A DNA stretch of 21,674 nt, taken from contig JAZOUV010000093.1 in NCBI GenBank assembly GCA_045658315.1, forward strand, positions 1 through 21,674, in the 5' to 3' direction. The notes under the pieces are model-generated. The model was not told the origin of the DNA. It ran no database searches and saw only the letters and a list, made by a program, of their open reading frames with translations. Shown here piece by piece: positions 7,884 to 14,572 of the stretch. The number at the start of each line of letters is the position of its first letter. Positions within the stretch are counted from its first letter, which is position 1. The stretch is from RGIG1995 sp045658315 (GTDB lineage: Bacteria > Bacillota > Clostridia > Oscillospirales > CAG-272). The position numbers and the translations under genes were made by a program.

Positions 7884-8318
7884 ATGTCCACTTTTATGGC
7901 AAAGAAAGAAACAGTTGAGCGTAAATGGTATATCATTGACGCGGCTGGTAAGCCCTTGGGCAAGACAGCAGTTACTGCTGCTACAATTTTAAGAGGTAAG
8001 CACAGACCCGAATTCACACCTCACGTTGATTGCGGTGAATACGTAATTATTATCAATGCAGACAAAGCAGTTCTCACCGGTAAGAAGCTCGATCAGAAGT
8101 TCTATCGTCGTCATTCCGGTTATGTAGGCGGTTTGAAGGAAGTTAGCTACCGTCATTTGATGGCTACAAAGCCCGAAAAGGCAATGACCCTTGCAGTTAA
8201 GGGTATGCTTCCTCACAACTCCATCGGAGATAAGTCCATCACACGTCTTAAGGTATTTGCAGGCGACAAGCACAATCACGAAGCTCAGAAGCCCGTTGAA
8301 TACAAAGTAGGCGAATAA
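7884..8318 (+). CDS. rplM: 50S ribosomal protein L13
   Basis: L13 is an early assembly protein of the large ribosomal subunit. The 144-residue product has the family core: WYIIDAAGKPLGKTA, ILRGKHRPEFTPHVDCGEYVIIINADK, KFYRRHSGYVGGLKE and AVKGMLPHN. The start at 7884 has GGAGG 8 nt upstream. A second ATG four codons later (MAKKETVERKW) is the alternative and would be closer to the usual N-terminus. It heads a two-gene operon with rpsI, the universal pairing. Confidence 0.97.
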   Translation: MSTFMAKKETVERKWYIIDAAGKPLGKTAVTAATILRGKHRPEFTPHVDCGEYVIIINADKAVLTGKKLDQKFYRRHSGYVGGLKEVSYRHLMATKPEKAMTLAVKGMLPHNSIGDKSITRLKVFAGDKHNHEAQKPVEYKVGE

Positions 8319-8333
8319 TAGGAAAGGAAGTAA

Positions 8334-8741
8334 ATGACGATGTATACAAGTGCTAAACCCTATTTCTACGGCACAGGTAGAAGAAAAAGCTCTGTTGCAA
8401 GAGTAAGAATCGTACCCGGCACAGGTGCTATTACAATAAACGGTCGTTCTATCGACGAATATTTTGGTCTTGAGACACTCAAGCTTATCGTTAACCAGCC
8501 TTTTGCTGTTACCGATACAGTAGGCAAGTTTGACGTTATTGCAAACGTTCGTGGCGGCGGTTTCTCCGGACAAGCAGGTGCTATCCGTCACGGTCTTTCA
8601 AGAGCACTTCTTCAGGCTGATGAAGCTAACAAGACAGCTCTTAAGAAGGCAGGCTTCCTCACTCGTGATTCACGTATGAAGGAAAGAAAGAAATACGGTC
8701 TCAAAGCTGCACGTCGTGCAAGCCAGTTCTCAAAGAGATAA
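8334..8741 (+). CDS. rpsI: 30S ribosomal protein S9
   Basis: S9 lies at the head of the small subunit and its C-terminal arginine reaches the P-site tRNA. The 135-residue product shows YFYGTGRRKSSVARVRIVPG near the N-terminus, VRGGGFSGQAGAIRHGLSRALL in the middle and the basic tail KKYGLKAARRASQFSKR. It starts 15 nt after rplM behind AGGAAAGGAAG. A second in-frame ATG at 8340 gives better spacing from that site, so the true product may be two residues shorter. Confidence 0.97.
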   Translation: MTMYTSAKPYFYGTGRRKSSVARVRIVPGTGAITINGRSIDEYFGLETLKLIVNQPFAVTDTVGKFDVIANVRGGGFSGQAGAIRHGLSRALLQADEANKTALKKAGFLTRDSRMKERKKYGLKAARRASQFSKR

Positions 8742-8767
8742 TTACAGCCTTACGGCGATTATCACAA

Positions 8768-8801
8768 AAAAACAGCACTCACTTTCGTGGGTGCTGTTTT
8801 T
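8768..8801. terminator. Bidirectional terminator between rpsI and the metallophosphoesterase gene
   Basis: CAGCACTCAC (8773-8782) pairs with GTGGGTGCTG (8787-8796) around TTTC. It is flanked by six or seven A on the left and five T on the right, so it can stop both the rpsI transcript and the converging gene that ends at 8806. Confidence 0.9.
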
Positions 8802-8805
8802 GGTA

Positions 8806-9669
8806 TTATGACTCTTTCTTTAATTCTGCTATGATAATTTCGGGGCGGTTATTAATACGAAAAGGGAATTTGCTCGGACCTAGCCCTCGGCTTACAATCA
8901 TCTTTGTAGAATTTTTGGTGTAAACACCGGTGGTATATTTAGGAAACATACCTTGATTGGGTGAATATATTCCTCCGATAAAGGGGAATCGAAATTGACC
9001 TCCGTGAGCGTGTCCGGAAAACACCAAATCGACATTGTATTCTGCGTAGATTTCAAAATGCTCAGGTCTGTGGGATAGTAATATGTTATATTCATCTTTT
9101 TTGAAAGCAAGTGAATTAAGTCTCCTTTGGGTAACGTAATCAGAATCACCGTTAAATTGGCTTGATTGGAAAAGAGGGTCATTTATTCCCCAAAGGTTAA
9201 TGTATTCTTCATTACGCTCTAATTTAATACCACTGTCATCAATTATAATAACACCGTTTTCAGTCATTTTGTTTCTTAATAACTGATATCCGTTTGCTTG
9301 AATCTCGTGATTTCCCGTAACAAAATAACAAGGGAATAGTTTTGCACATTTTTTTGCAAAGATAAGACTGTTTTCATAACCCGGTCTTCTGCTGTCAAGC
9401 ATATCACCTGTTATTACAACTATATCAGGTCGAGCATCTTTCAGTAAAGCAATAAGTTTCTCATTTCCGTCACCAAAGCTTGCATTATGCAGGTCGGATA
9501 TTTGAGCTATACGGTATCCGTCGAAACTTTCGGGAAGCTTGTTGCTTTTTATTGTAAGGTTGTTTACAACAACTTGTGTGTTGTCATAGATAATCCAAAC
9601 AGCCAAAGCAATTAATAATATGAATATGAAGCTGAGTGAAATTAACAATTTCTTCTTTCTTCCTTTCAA
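8806..9669 (-). CDS. Membrane-anchored metallophosphoesterase (YkuE/YaeI-like)
   Basis: This is a calcineurin-like phosphoesterase of 287 residues with an N-terminal anchor (basic MKGRKKK, then hydrophobic residues about 8-27), which places the enzyme on the outer face of the membrane. The metal-binding motifs are in order: ISDLHN, VITGDMLDS, VTGNHE, LSHRPEH and FSGHAHGGQ. This set is shared with the YkuE/YaeI group; the substrate is not deducible and could be a nucleotide or lipid-linked phosphodiester. The start codon is TTG at 9669-9667 with AAAGGA about 8 nt upstream; no better ATG exists. It is a single gene converging on rpsI. Confidence 0.88.
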   Translation of the reverse strand: MKGRKKKLLISLSFIFILLIALAVWIIYDNTQVVVNNLTIKSNKLPESFDGYRIAQISDLHNASFGDGNEKLIALLKDARPDIVVITGDMLDSRRPGYENSLIFAKKCAKLFPCYFVTGNHEIQANGYQLLRNKMTENGVIIIDDSGIKLERNEEYINLWGINDPLFQSSQFNGDSDYVTQRRLNSLAFKKDEYNILLSHRPEHFEIYAEYNVDLVFSGHAHGGQFRFPFIGGIYSPNQGMFPKYTTGVYTKNSTKMIVSRGLGPSKFPFRINNRPEIIIAELKKES

Positions 9670-9795
9670 GTAAATATTCCTTTCTTAAAAGTTTATTATA
9701 TACTGTCATTATACCATTATCTGACAAAAAAATAAAGTAAAATTTATTAATGATAAAAATTTCTGTATAATGTATTACAAAATTAAGCAAAGTTA

Positions 9796-9824
9796 TTTAT
9801 TTTTTTCATTTTTTGTGGTAGAAT
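9796..9824 (+). promoter_or_regulatory. Possible promoter of the azlCD (plus strand) transcript
   Basis: TTTATT (9796-9801), 17 nt, TAGAAT (9819-9824). The -35 is weak, but this is the best candidate in the 280-nt gap 9670-9947, which otherwise holds only AT-rich DNA and the short frame described next. Confidence 0.4.
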
Positions 9825-9862
9825 GCTAATGGTCAGAAAAGTTGAGTTTTTGGGTGTAAACA

Positions 9863-9973
9863 ATGGAACTTGAATTGTGTGAATATACCGAAAATTTTGG
9901 CAGTGAAATAGTTGTACGATATATATGCGAGTTAAACAGACTGATTTATGGCGGTGAAATGTTTGAACAATAG
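9863..9973 (+). CDS. Possible 36-residue leader ORF overlapping azlC
   Basis: An ATG at 9863 opens 36 codons (MELELCEYTENFGSEI... ending GGEMFEQ) that overlap the start of azlC in another frame. The product is acidic, with one internal hydrophobic stretch, and matches no family I know. The site before it (TGGGTG) is a poor ribosome binding site. It could be a translated leader that couples into azlC, or simply chance. I cannot distinguish these by eye. Confidence 0.3.
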   Translation: MELELCEYTENFGSEIVVRYICELNRLIYGGEMFEQ

Positions 9974-10652
9974 AGAAAGAATAAAAAAGGCTTTCCTAAT
10001 GACAGTACCCGTACTAACGGGGTATATATGCTTAGGAATCGGCTTTGGAATAGTACTTGAATCAAAGGGCTTCAACGTTCTTTGGTCTTTTGCGATGGGG
10101 CTCTTTATTTATGCGGGGTCTATGCAATACGTTGCTATCGACTTGCTTACCGGCGGGGCATCGCTTATTGCGGCTGCAATCACTACTTTAATGGTAAATG
10201 CTCGGCATTTGTTTTACGGAATATCTATGATAGATAAGTATAAAGATGCCGGAAAAGCAAAGTCGTATATGATATTTTCATTGACTGACGAAACTTATTC
10301 GCTTGTAGTGTCGGAAGAAAGTAATGACAAAAAGCTGTATTTCTTAATATCCTTATTTAACCATTGTTATTGGGTAGCGGGTTGTACGCTCGGCGGAGTA
10401 ATAGGTTCGTTTCTTACATTCAACACACAGGGAATAGATTTTGCGTTGACTGCATTGTTTGTAACCGTTTTCGTGGAACAGTGGATAATGTCAAAAAATC
10501 ACTTGTCGGCTATTATAGGCGTTGTATCAACGGTCATCTGTTTACTTATATTCGGCAGTCAATATTTTCTTGTACCCTCTATGCTTCTCATAACCCTTTT
10601 TCTGACTGTTTTTAAAAAATATACGGTAGAGGGGGACAAGGATAATGCCTAA
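9948..10652 (+). CDS. azlC: AzlC family branched-chain amino acid exporter, large subunit (copy 1)
   Basis: AzlC with AzlD forms a two-component exporter; family members move branched-chain amino acids and analogues out of the cell. The 234-residue integral membrane protein carries the family motifs VPVLTGYICLGIGFG, MVNARHLFYG and LTDETYSL. Hydrophobic segments cover most of its length. The ATG at 9948 has no good ribosome binding site. GTG at 9954, or TTG at 9963 with GGCGGTG 6 nt upstream and product MNNRERIKKAF, are alternatives, the last being attractive. It overlaps azlD by 8 nt. Substrate is by family only. Confidence 0.9.
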   Translation: MAVKCLNNRERIKKAFLMTVPVLTGYICLGIGFGIVLESKGFNVLWSFAMGLFIYAGSMQYVAIDLLTGGASLIAAAITTLMVNARHLFYGISMIDKYKDAGKAKSYMIFSLTDETYSLVVSEESNDKKLYFLISLFNHCYWVAGCTLGGVIGSFLTFNTQGIDFALTALFVTVFVEQWIMSKNHLSAIIGVVSTVICLLIFGSQYFLVPSMLLITLFLTVFKKYTVEGDKDNA

Positions 10653-10968
10653 TCTTCATTCGGCACTTATGATAGTTATAATTGCCGCTGTAACTATATT
10701 TTTACGTTTTGCCCCTTTCGCAATATTCAGAAACAGACAGACACCGCAGTTTGTATCATATCTCGGTATAGTTCTGCCTTACGCTATTATGGGAATGCTC
10801 GTTGTCTACTGCCTGAAAGGCATAAAACCTATTACTTTTCCGTACGGAATTCCGGAGCTTCTTGCTTGTCTGCTTGTAGCAGTGGCTCACCTTTTGAAAC
10901 GAAATACCTTGTTCAGTATACTTATTGGAACTGTAACTTATATGATTATGGTTCAATTCATTTTTTAA
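10645..10968 (+). CDS. azlD: AzlD family branched-chain amino acid exporter, small subunit (copy 1)
   Basis: AzlD is the small partner of AzlC. This 107-residue protein has three or four hydrophobic segments and the family pattern TIFLRFAPFAIFRN...VSYLGIVLPYAIMGMLVVYCL. The start overlaps the end of azlC, with GGGGGACAAGG just upstream, so the two are co-translated. A strong hairpin follows 20 nt after the stop. Confidence 0.88.
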   Translation: MPNLHSALMIVIIAAVTIFLRFAPFAIFRNRQTPQFVSYLGIVLPYAIMGMLVVYCLKGIKPITFPYGIPELLACLLVAVAHLLKRNTLFSILIGTVTYMIMVQFIF

Positions 10969-10983
10969 GTTTTTGAAGTGTTT

Positions 10984-11030
10984 AAAAAAATCCCCGAAGC
11001 AATTTTGAAAAAGCTTCGGGGAATGTTTTT
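10984..11030. terminator. Bidirectional terminator shared by the two azlCD pairs
   Basis: TCCCCGAAGC (10991-11000) pairs perfectly with GCTTCGGGGA (11013-11022). Seven A residues precede it and a T-run follows, so it can serve both converging operons. Confidence 0.9.
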
Positions 11031-11043
11031 ATTTAACGTTAGG

Positions 11044-11352
11044 TTAAATTATAAAAAATTCCAAAATGAGTACGATTAAGCAGCAGGATATAGCTGTTTT
11101 AAATAAATCAAAACCAAACCATGCTACAACTATACCTACAAATAAAGCCAATAAACCTGAACAAATGCTTTGTGTTGCGTGAAGTATAGCAGGAAACGTC
11201 ATAACCGATAACGTAACATACGGCACGTAGTAAAGGAAAGATTTAAGATACTTATTTTTTATTTGTTTTCTTATAACAGTAAGAGGCATGACACGGATAA
11301 GATACGTAACTAATGCCATAATTGCTATATAGATATAAACATTTCCGTTCAT
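11044..11352 (-). CDS. azlD: AzlD family transporter small subunit (copy 2)
   Basis: A second AzlD of 102 residues, almost entirely hydrophobic, with the family signature ALVTYLIRVMPLTVIRK near the N-terminus and YVPYVTLSVMTFPAIL in the middle. Its ATG overlaps the upstream azlC stop by 4 nt (ATGA) and the site GAGGAGG lies about 7 nt before it. It is only distantly similar to copy 1, so this is not a recent tandem duplication. Confidence 0.88.
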   Translation of the reverse strand: MNGNVYIYIAIMALVTYLIRVMPLTVIRKQIKNKYLKSFLYYVPYVTLSVMTFPAILHATQSICSGLLALFVGIVVAWFGFDLFKTAISCCLIVLILEFFII

Positions 11353-12104
11353 TTTGCGTCCTCCTCGTTTCTTTCTTCATAAGGGAATAAAAATGCTGCC
11401 GCAGTCGAAATAAGTATTGTGAGTATGATAGTTCTTGTACCCTCGGACATTGTTGATATAAAGGGAAGTATAGACGCAAGATAGCTCAATGCAAAACCTG
11501 CTACTATAATTCCCAAAACAATTTTGTTGATTTTAGCGGGTGGGATTATTATTGCAAGAAACATACCGTACAAAGCAACGCTGAATGCACTGACAAGACG
11601 CAAGGGAAGAATATTACCTGCAATTATACCGAGTGCAGTTCCAAAAGCCCATCCGTTTGTTGCAACGAACATAGCACCGTATGGGTAGTTGGGATTTAAG
11701 TAATCGTGTCTTGCTATGGATATACCGAAAATTTCATCGGTTAAACAGAAAGCGACGCCCATTCTGTGCCATATTGAGAGTGCAGGCTCAAGCTTCTGGC
11801 TTATAGCACAGCTCATAAGCATATATCTTGCATTTGCAACAAGAGTTCCCAAAGCCATTTCAAGATACAGTGCGTTTGCGGCAATAAGGGTAAAACCGAC
11901 GTATTCTCCTGCCGAAGCGTTGCAGAGAATACTTGTTATCCAACCTTGTATAGCTGTAAGCCCTGCTTTTTTGGCGGCAATACCTAAAGAAAAAGCAACG
12001 GCAAAATAACCGAGAGCAATAGGAATACCGTGACGCATACCTGACATAAACGCCTGTCTGTTTTCTTGATATTTTAAAGAGTAATTAGTTTTGTTTATTG
12101 TCAT
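11349..12104 (-). CDS. azlC: AzlC family transporter large subunit (copy 2)
   Basis: A 251-residue AzlC with the family motifs GIPIALGYFAVAFSLGI, LVANARYMLMS and CLTDEIFGI, and membrane segments over its whole length. The ATG at 12104 is preceded by GGGAG at 6-7 nt. It forms a two-gene operon with the azlD copy 2 and converges on the other pair. The divergence between the copies suggests different substrates, but that is inference. Confidence 0.9.
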   Translation of the reverse strand: MTINKTNYSLKYQENRQAFMSGMRHGIPIALGYFAVAFSLGIAAKKAGLTAIQGWITSILCNASAGEYVGFTLIAANALYLEMALGTLVANARYMLMSCAISQKLEPALSIWHRMGVAFCLTDEIFGISIARHDYLNPNYPYGAMFVATNGWAFGTALGIIAGNILPLRLVSAFSVALYGMFLAIIIPPAKINKIVLGIIVAGFALSYLASILPFISTMSEGTRTIILTILISTAAAFLFPYEERNEEDAK

Positions 12105-12151
12105 ATATATCTCCCATTAATTTTGAAATATATTTAAAACTATACCACGAT

Positions 12152-12180
12152 ATTATATCATATCATTTTTTGAAAATAAA
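12152..12180 (-). promoter_or_regulatory. Probable promoter of azlCD copy 2
   Basis: On the minus strand TTTATT (12180-12175), 17 nt, perfect TATAAT (12157-12152), about 48 nt before the azlC start. The -35 is weak. Confidence 0.5.
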
Positions 12181-12258
12181 CCCCAAAAAAGAATTTTCAA
12201 AGGTTTTAACATTAAAATAATAAAAAAGTATTTTTTGTAATCTAAAAGAACGAAAATC

Positions 12259-12287
12259 TTGATTTTTTTAGTTTTCTTTGATATAAT
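12259..12287 (+). promoter_or_regulatory. Sigma-A promoter ahead of the accessory genes
   Basis: TTGATT (12259-12264), 17 nt, TATAAT (12282-12287). Transcription would start near 12294, run through the phosphatase remnant and into the gene at 12437. Confidence 0.65.
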
Positions 12288-12311
12288 GAGAGAAAATGAT
12301 ATATTAGATAC

Positions 12312-12422
12312 GTGCTTGAAATATACAAAAATAAAAATAATATTTGTATTGATTGCGGTGCTACATTTGACGGTAAGCTTGCACGTCTTTGCCTTGGTAC
12401 GATGGAAGAATTCTATATTTAA
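12312..12422 (+). pseudogene. C-terminal remnant of a PPP-family serine/threonine (bis-nucleosyl-tetraphosphatase-like) phosphatase
   Basis: A frame with no plausible upstream part reads ...NICIDCGATFDGKL, then ARLCLGTMEEFYI and stops. The pattern N-I-C-I-D-C-G-x3-G-x-L-x-x-L-x-L-x-x-M-E-E-F-Y-[IV] is how the PPP-type phosphatases related to diadenosine tetraphosphatase end. The frame closes upstream at a TGA and holds none of the catalytic motifs (GDxHG, GDxxDRG, GNHE), so only the last ~30 residues remain. It lies in the 332-nt gap 12105-12436, which otherwise holds the two promoters listed and AT-rich DNA. Confidence 0.5.
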
Positions 12423-12436
12423 GTCGGAGGTTTGTT

Positions 12437-13189
12437 ATGGGTATAACTTCACCAAACTATTTTAAGACTCTAAAGGAAAAACTTATTAGTGCAGGAATCC
12501 CAGAGGATATTGCGAAAAGATATTCGAGTTATTATGAAAGGGGATTGATGCCCGAATTAGTCTTTGATAACGACGAAATGCCGTCAGATGATTGTTTTAA
12601 AACGCTTTCCCAAGCATATGACCTATTTTATAAAAACAGACCGGATCCTATTAACCAGTTCGAAATCAAAAGTATACTTTCTGTTCCGCATTCACAGGTT
12701 GAGGCATCTCAAAAGAGAATGGTAGAACTATTTCCTGAACATTCAGAAGATATATTAGGATTGTATAACAAGGAAATACAAGTATTTTATTTGAGACCGG
12801 ATGAGGTAGCGTATCTTTATGACTTGATTTCATACTATATTCCCAAAGATGAAAAATTATGGCAAGTCTTCAAAGTGTCTGTGAAGGTTGGAGTGTTTTA
12901 TACAGAAAGTCGTTTTGAAGCAGTTGAAGATGCGGTTGGAAAAGATCATGCTTCCCAAGTAATTTACGAGTCAGTTACAAAGGGATATCTGTTGCATCCG
13001 TATTATACTGATCCTATAGCTGCGTTCAAATATTTGAAAAGTATGTTTGACGAGCAGACAACTGCAAAAATCGTTTTAGAAAATCCTGAATATCTCTATT
13101 TATATAAAGATGAATACTACATAGAACTTCCACATCAAAAACAAGAGAGAAAAAAAGAGATACAAGAGATAATAGAAAAGTACAAATGA
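12437..13189 (+). CDS. Protein of unknown function, helical, 250 residues
   Basis: I do not recognise this gene. The ATG at 12437 has GGAGG 6 nt upstream; longer in-frame starts lack a site. The product is soluble, rich in Tyr, Glu, Lys and Asp, with no signal peptide or membrane segment, and ends in a charged Lys/Glu tail. Two places share a loose pattern: EDILGLYNKEIQVFYLRPDE (about 100-120) and TAKIVLENPEYLYLYKDE (about 215-232), each followed or preceded by amphipathic helices. This resembles helical repeat proteins of the mTERF kind only in general form, so I do not assign it. It is followed 148 nt later by the sigma-region-4-like gene on the same strand and may share its transcript. Confidence 0.8.
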   Translation: MGITSPNYFKTLKEKLISAGIPEDIAKRYSSYYERGLMPELVFDNDEMPSDDCFKTLSQAYDLFYKNRPDPINQFEIKSILSVPHSQVEASQKRMVELFPEHSEDILGLYNKEIQVFYLRPDEVAYLYDLISYYIPKDEKLWQVFKVSVKVGVFYTESRFEAVEDAVGKDHASQVIYESVTKGYLLHPYYTDPIAAFKYLKSMFDEQTTAKIVLENPEYLYLYKDEYYIELPHQKQERKKEIQEIIEKYK

Positions 13190-13281
13190 AGAGATGGAAC
13201 AATTCAGAATGCATATTTGGATTTAAAAAATTGCACGTAAGTATTCAGAGTATGCATAGAGCCAATTTAGAAGGAGATTAA
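13186..13281 (+). CDS. Possible 31-residue ORF coupled to the upstream gene
   Basis: An ATG overlaps the stop of the preceding gene as ATGA and opens 31 codons (MKRWNNSECIFGFKKLHVSI...). The overlap would allow translational coupling. No family is recognisable and the length is within chance. Directly behind it, AAGGAG (13271-13276) precedes another open stretch, IKLYKFDGNKEHYCFLGRR, which lacks a standard start codon and stops 1 nt before the next gene. Confidence 0.25.
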   Translation: MKRWNNSECIFGFKKLHVSIQSMHRANLEGD

Positions 13282-13337
13282 GCTTTATAAGTTTGACGGA
13301 AACAAAGAACACTATTGTTTTTTGGGGAGAAGATAAA

Positions 13338-14249
13338 ATGAATAATGTAAACAATGCGGAATTGGAAAGAATCATTAATTATCTGGAAGAGAATTATAAG
13401 ACATATTATGAGTGGTCAAATAACAACTCTGCAGTATGCGAAAAATATGGTCTTACAAACAAAGAATTTCTTGAAATTGTGTCGTTTGAGCTTAACAATA
13501 ATCGAGCTGCCACTACGGTTTGGAAAGAAATTCTGTCAACAGTAGTAGGCTTGAGAGACGGTATTGAACGCACAACAATTAAGGATTTTTATGGTGAAAA
13601 CCTTTTTTCTAAAGAAGATATTTATGAGGCAACAATGTATGCGTCACACACATTCGCTAGGCATGCCCTTAAAAACTCGCATAGAGATGTTATCGCACAC
13701 AGATTTGCTTTGCATAAGCAGTTATGCAGAACTTGCGAAACATCCGAGGAGAACGAACACATTGCACAGGTTCTATCTAACATTGGTTTACCGGATGATA
13801 ATGCCACATACTTCTTTTTATCAAACCTTAATTTTACTCTTGAAGATGCCTCAATAGAGCTCAACAAAAGCGTAGAAGAAATCGAGAGAGATTTTTCACA
13901 GGCAATTACAATGATTATTAACAGGCGACATGTACTCTTTGATGAAAAAGTTATAGAAGCAGATAATCCAAACAGAGATACCATTACTCATAATGTTCTT
14001 TTTATTATAAAACGCTTAACTCCAGGAGAGAAAGTATTGATAAGGTATCTCTTTGGAATTCCTGAAGACTTAAACGATGGTGATTCTGAAAATGAAAACA
14101 ACATAAAGCTTGAAGATCCGCATACGTTTGGAGAGGCATCGTCCAAATTTGGCATAACAATTGAAAGCGTAGTTCAAGTTGTTCTTAAAATGGCAAGAAA
14201 AGGCGGTTGTCCCAGAAAAAGCAAAAGATTACGTGATTACTTGGATTGA
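13338..14249 (+). CDS. Divergent protein with a C-terminal sigma-70 region 4 domain, no region 2
   Basis: The 303-residue product begins at an ATG with GGGGAGAAG 7 nt upstream. Residues 227-303 match housekeeping sigma region 4: LTPGEKVLIRYLFGI corresponds to LTPREEKVLRLRFGL, then a Glu/Asp/Asn-rich insert (about 243-261), then HTFGEASSKFGIT and the end KSKRLRDYLD, as in SigA/RpoD. In the recognition helix the Glu and Gln that read the -35 element are kept (IESVVQ), but two Arg are replaced by Ile and Val. Residues 166-190 (FTLEDASIELNKSVEEIERD) resemble region 3. The N-terminal 160 residues are helical and show no region 2, so -10 melting is not expected. It is best read as a sigma-derived transcription regulator of unknown target. 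It could bind core polymerase flap or DNA. Confidence 0.8.
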   Translation: MNNVNNAELERIINYLEENYKTYYEWSNNNSAVCEKYGLTNKEFLEIVSFELNNNRAATTVWKEILSTVVGLRDGIERTTIKDFYGENLFSKEDIYEATMYASHTFARHALKNSHRDVIAHRFALHKQLCRTCETSEENEHIAQVLSNIGLPDDNATYFFLSNLNFTLEDASIELNKSVEEIERDFSQAITMIINRRHVLFDEKVIEADNPNRDTITHNVLFIIKRLTPGEKVLIRYLFGIPEDLNDGDSENENNIKLEDPHTFGEASSKFGITIESVVQVVLKMARKGGCPRKSKRLRDYLD

Positions 14250-14356
14250 AACACATAAATGAATTTGTGATAAAGACATGCAGGCAGTAATTCAAAAGAC
14301 ACTTTTAGTTTGCGACTGTTAAAATAGAATATAAAGGTATAGAAGGGAAGGTAAAA

Positions 14357-14527
14357 ATGAAAAAAATATTTATTATGTTGTTTGTTATTATAATGCTCTT
14401 TGCAATGTCAAGCTGTGAGGAAAAGAAAATTTTGCATTGCGATAAATGTAATGTGGAAGTTAAGGTTGCCGCAGATTCGGATATGGATGAAAGCTGGACA
14501 ATTTATTGCAGTGATTGCAACAAGTGA
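14357..14527 (+). CDS. Small lipoprotein with a zinc-ribbon-like CxxC pair
   Basis: A 56-residue protein preceded by AGAAGGGAAGG. A lipoprotein signal is visible: MKK, a hydrophobic run, then AMSSC with the lipidated Cys at 17. The mature part has only about 40 residues, with CDKC and CSDC at its two ends, the spacing of a small zinc ribbon or rubredoxin-like knuckle. An exported zinc knuckle is uncommon. It ends 14 nt before a bidirectional terminator. Function unknown. The 107-nt gap before it shows no clear promoter. Confidence 0.7.
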   Translation: MKKIFIMLFVIIMLFAMSSCEEKKILHCDKCNVEVKVAADSDMDESWTIYCSDCNK

Positions 14528-14537
14528 TTGTGAATAC

Positions 14538-14572
14538 AAAAAATCCCGTATGATTACGGGATTTTATTTTTT
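14538..14572. terminator. Bidirectional terminator between lipoprotein and deacetylase genes
   Basis: AATCCCGTA (14542-14550) pairs with TACGGGATT (14555-14563) around TGAT, with A residues on the left and T residues on the right. The deacetylase stop codon lies at its right edge, so the hairpin is partly outside that gene and serves both directions. Confidence 0.85.

Noticed and set aside
7989..8591. A 200-codon minus-strand open frame across rplM and rpsI
   Set aside because: It is the antisense of two highly conserved ribosomal protein genes; cysteine-rich and without motifs.
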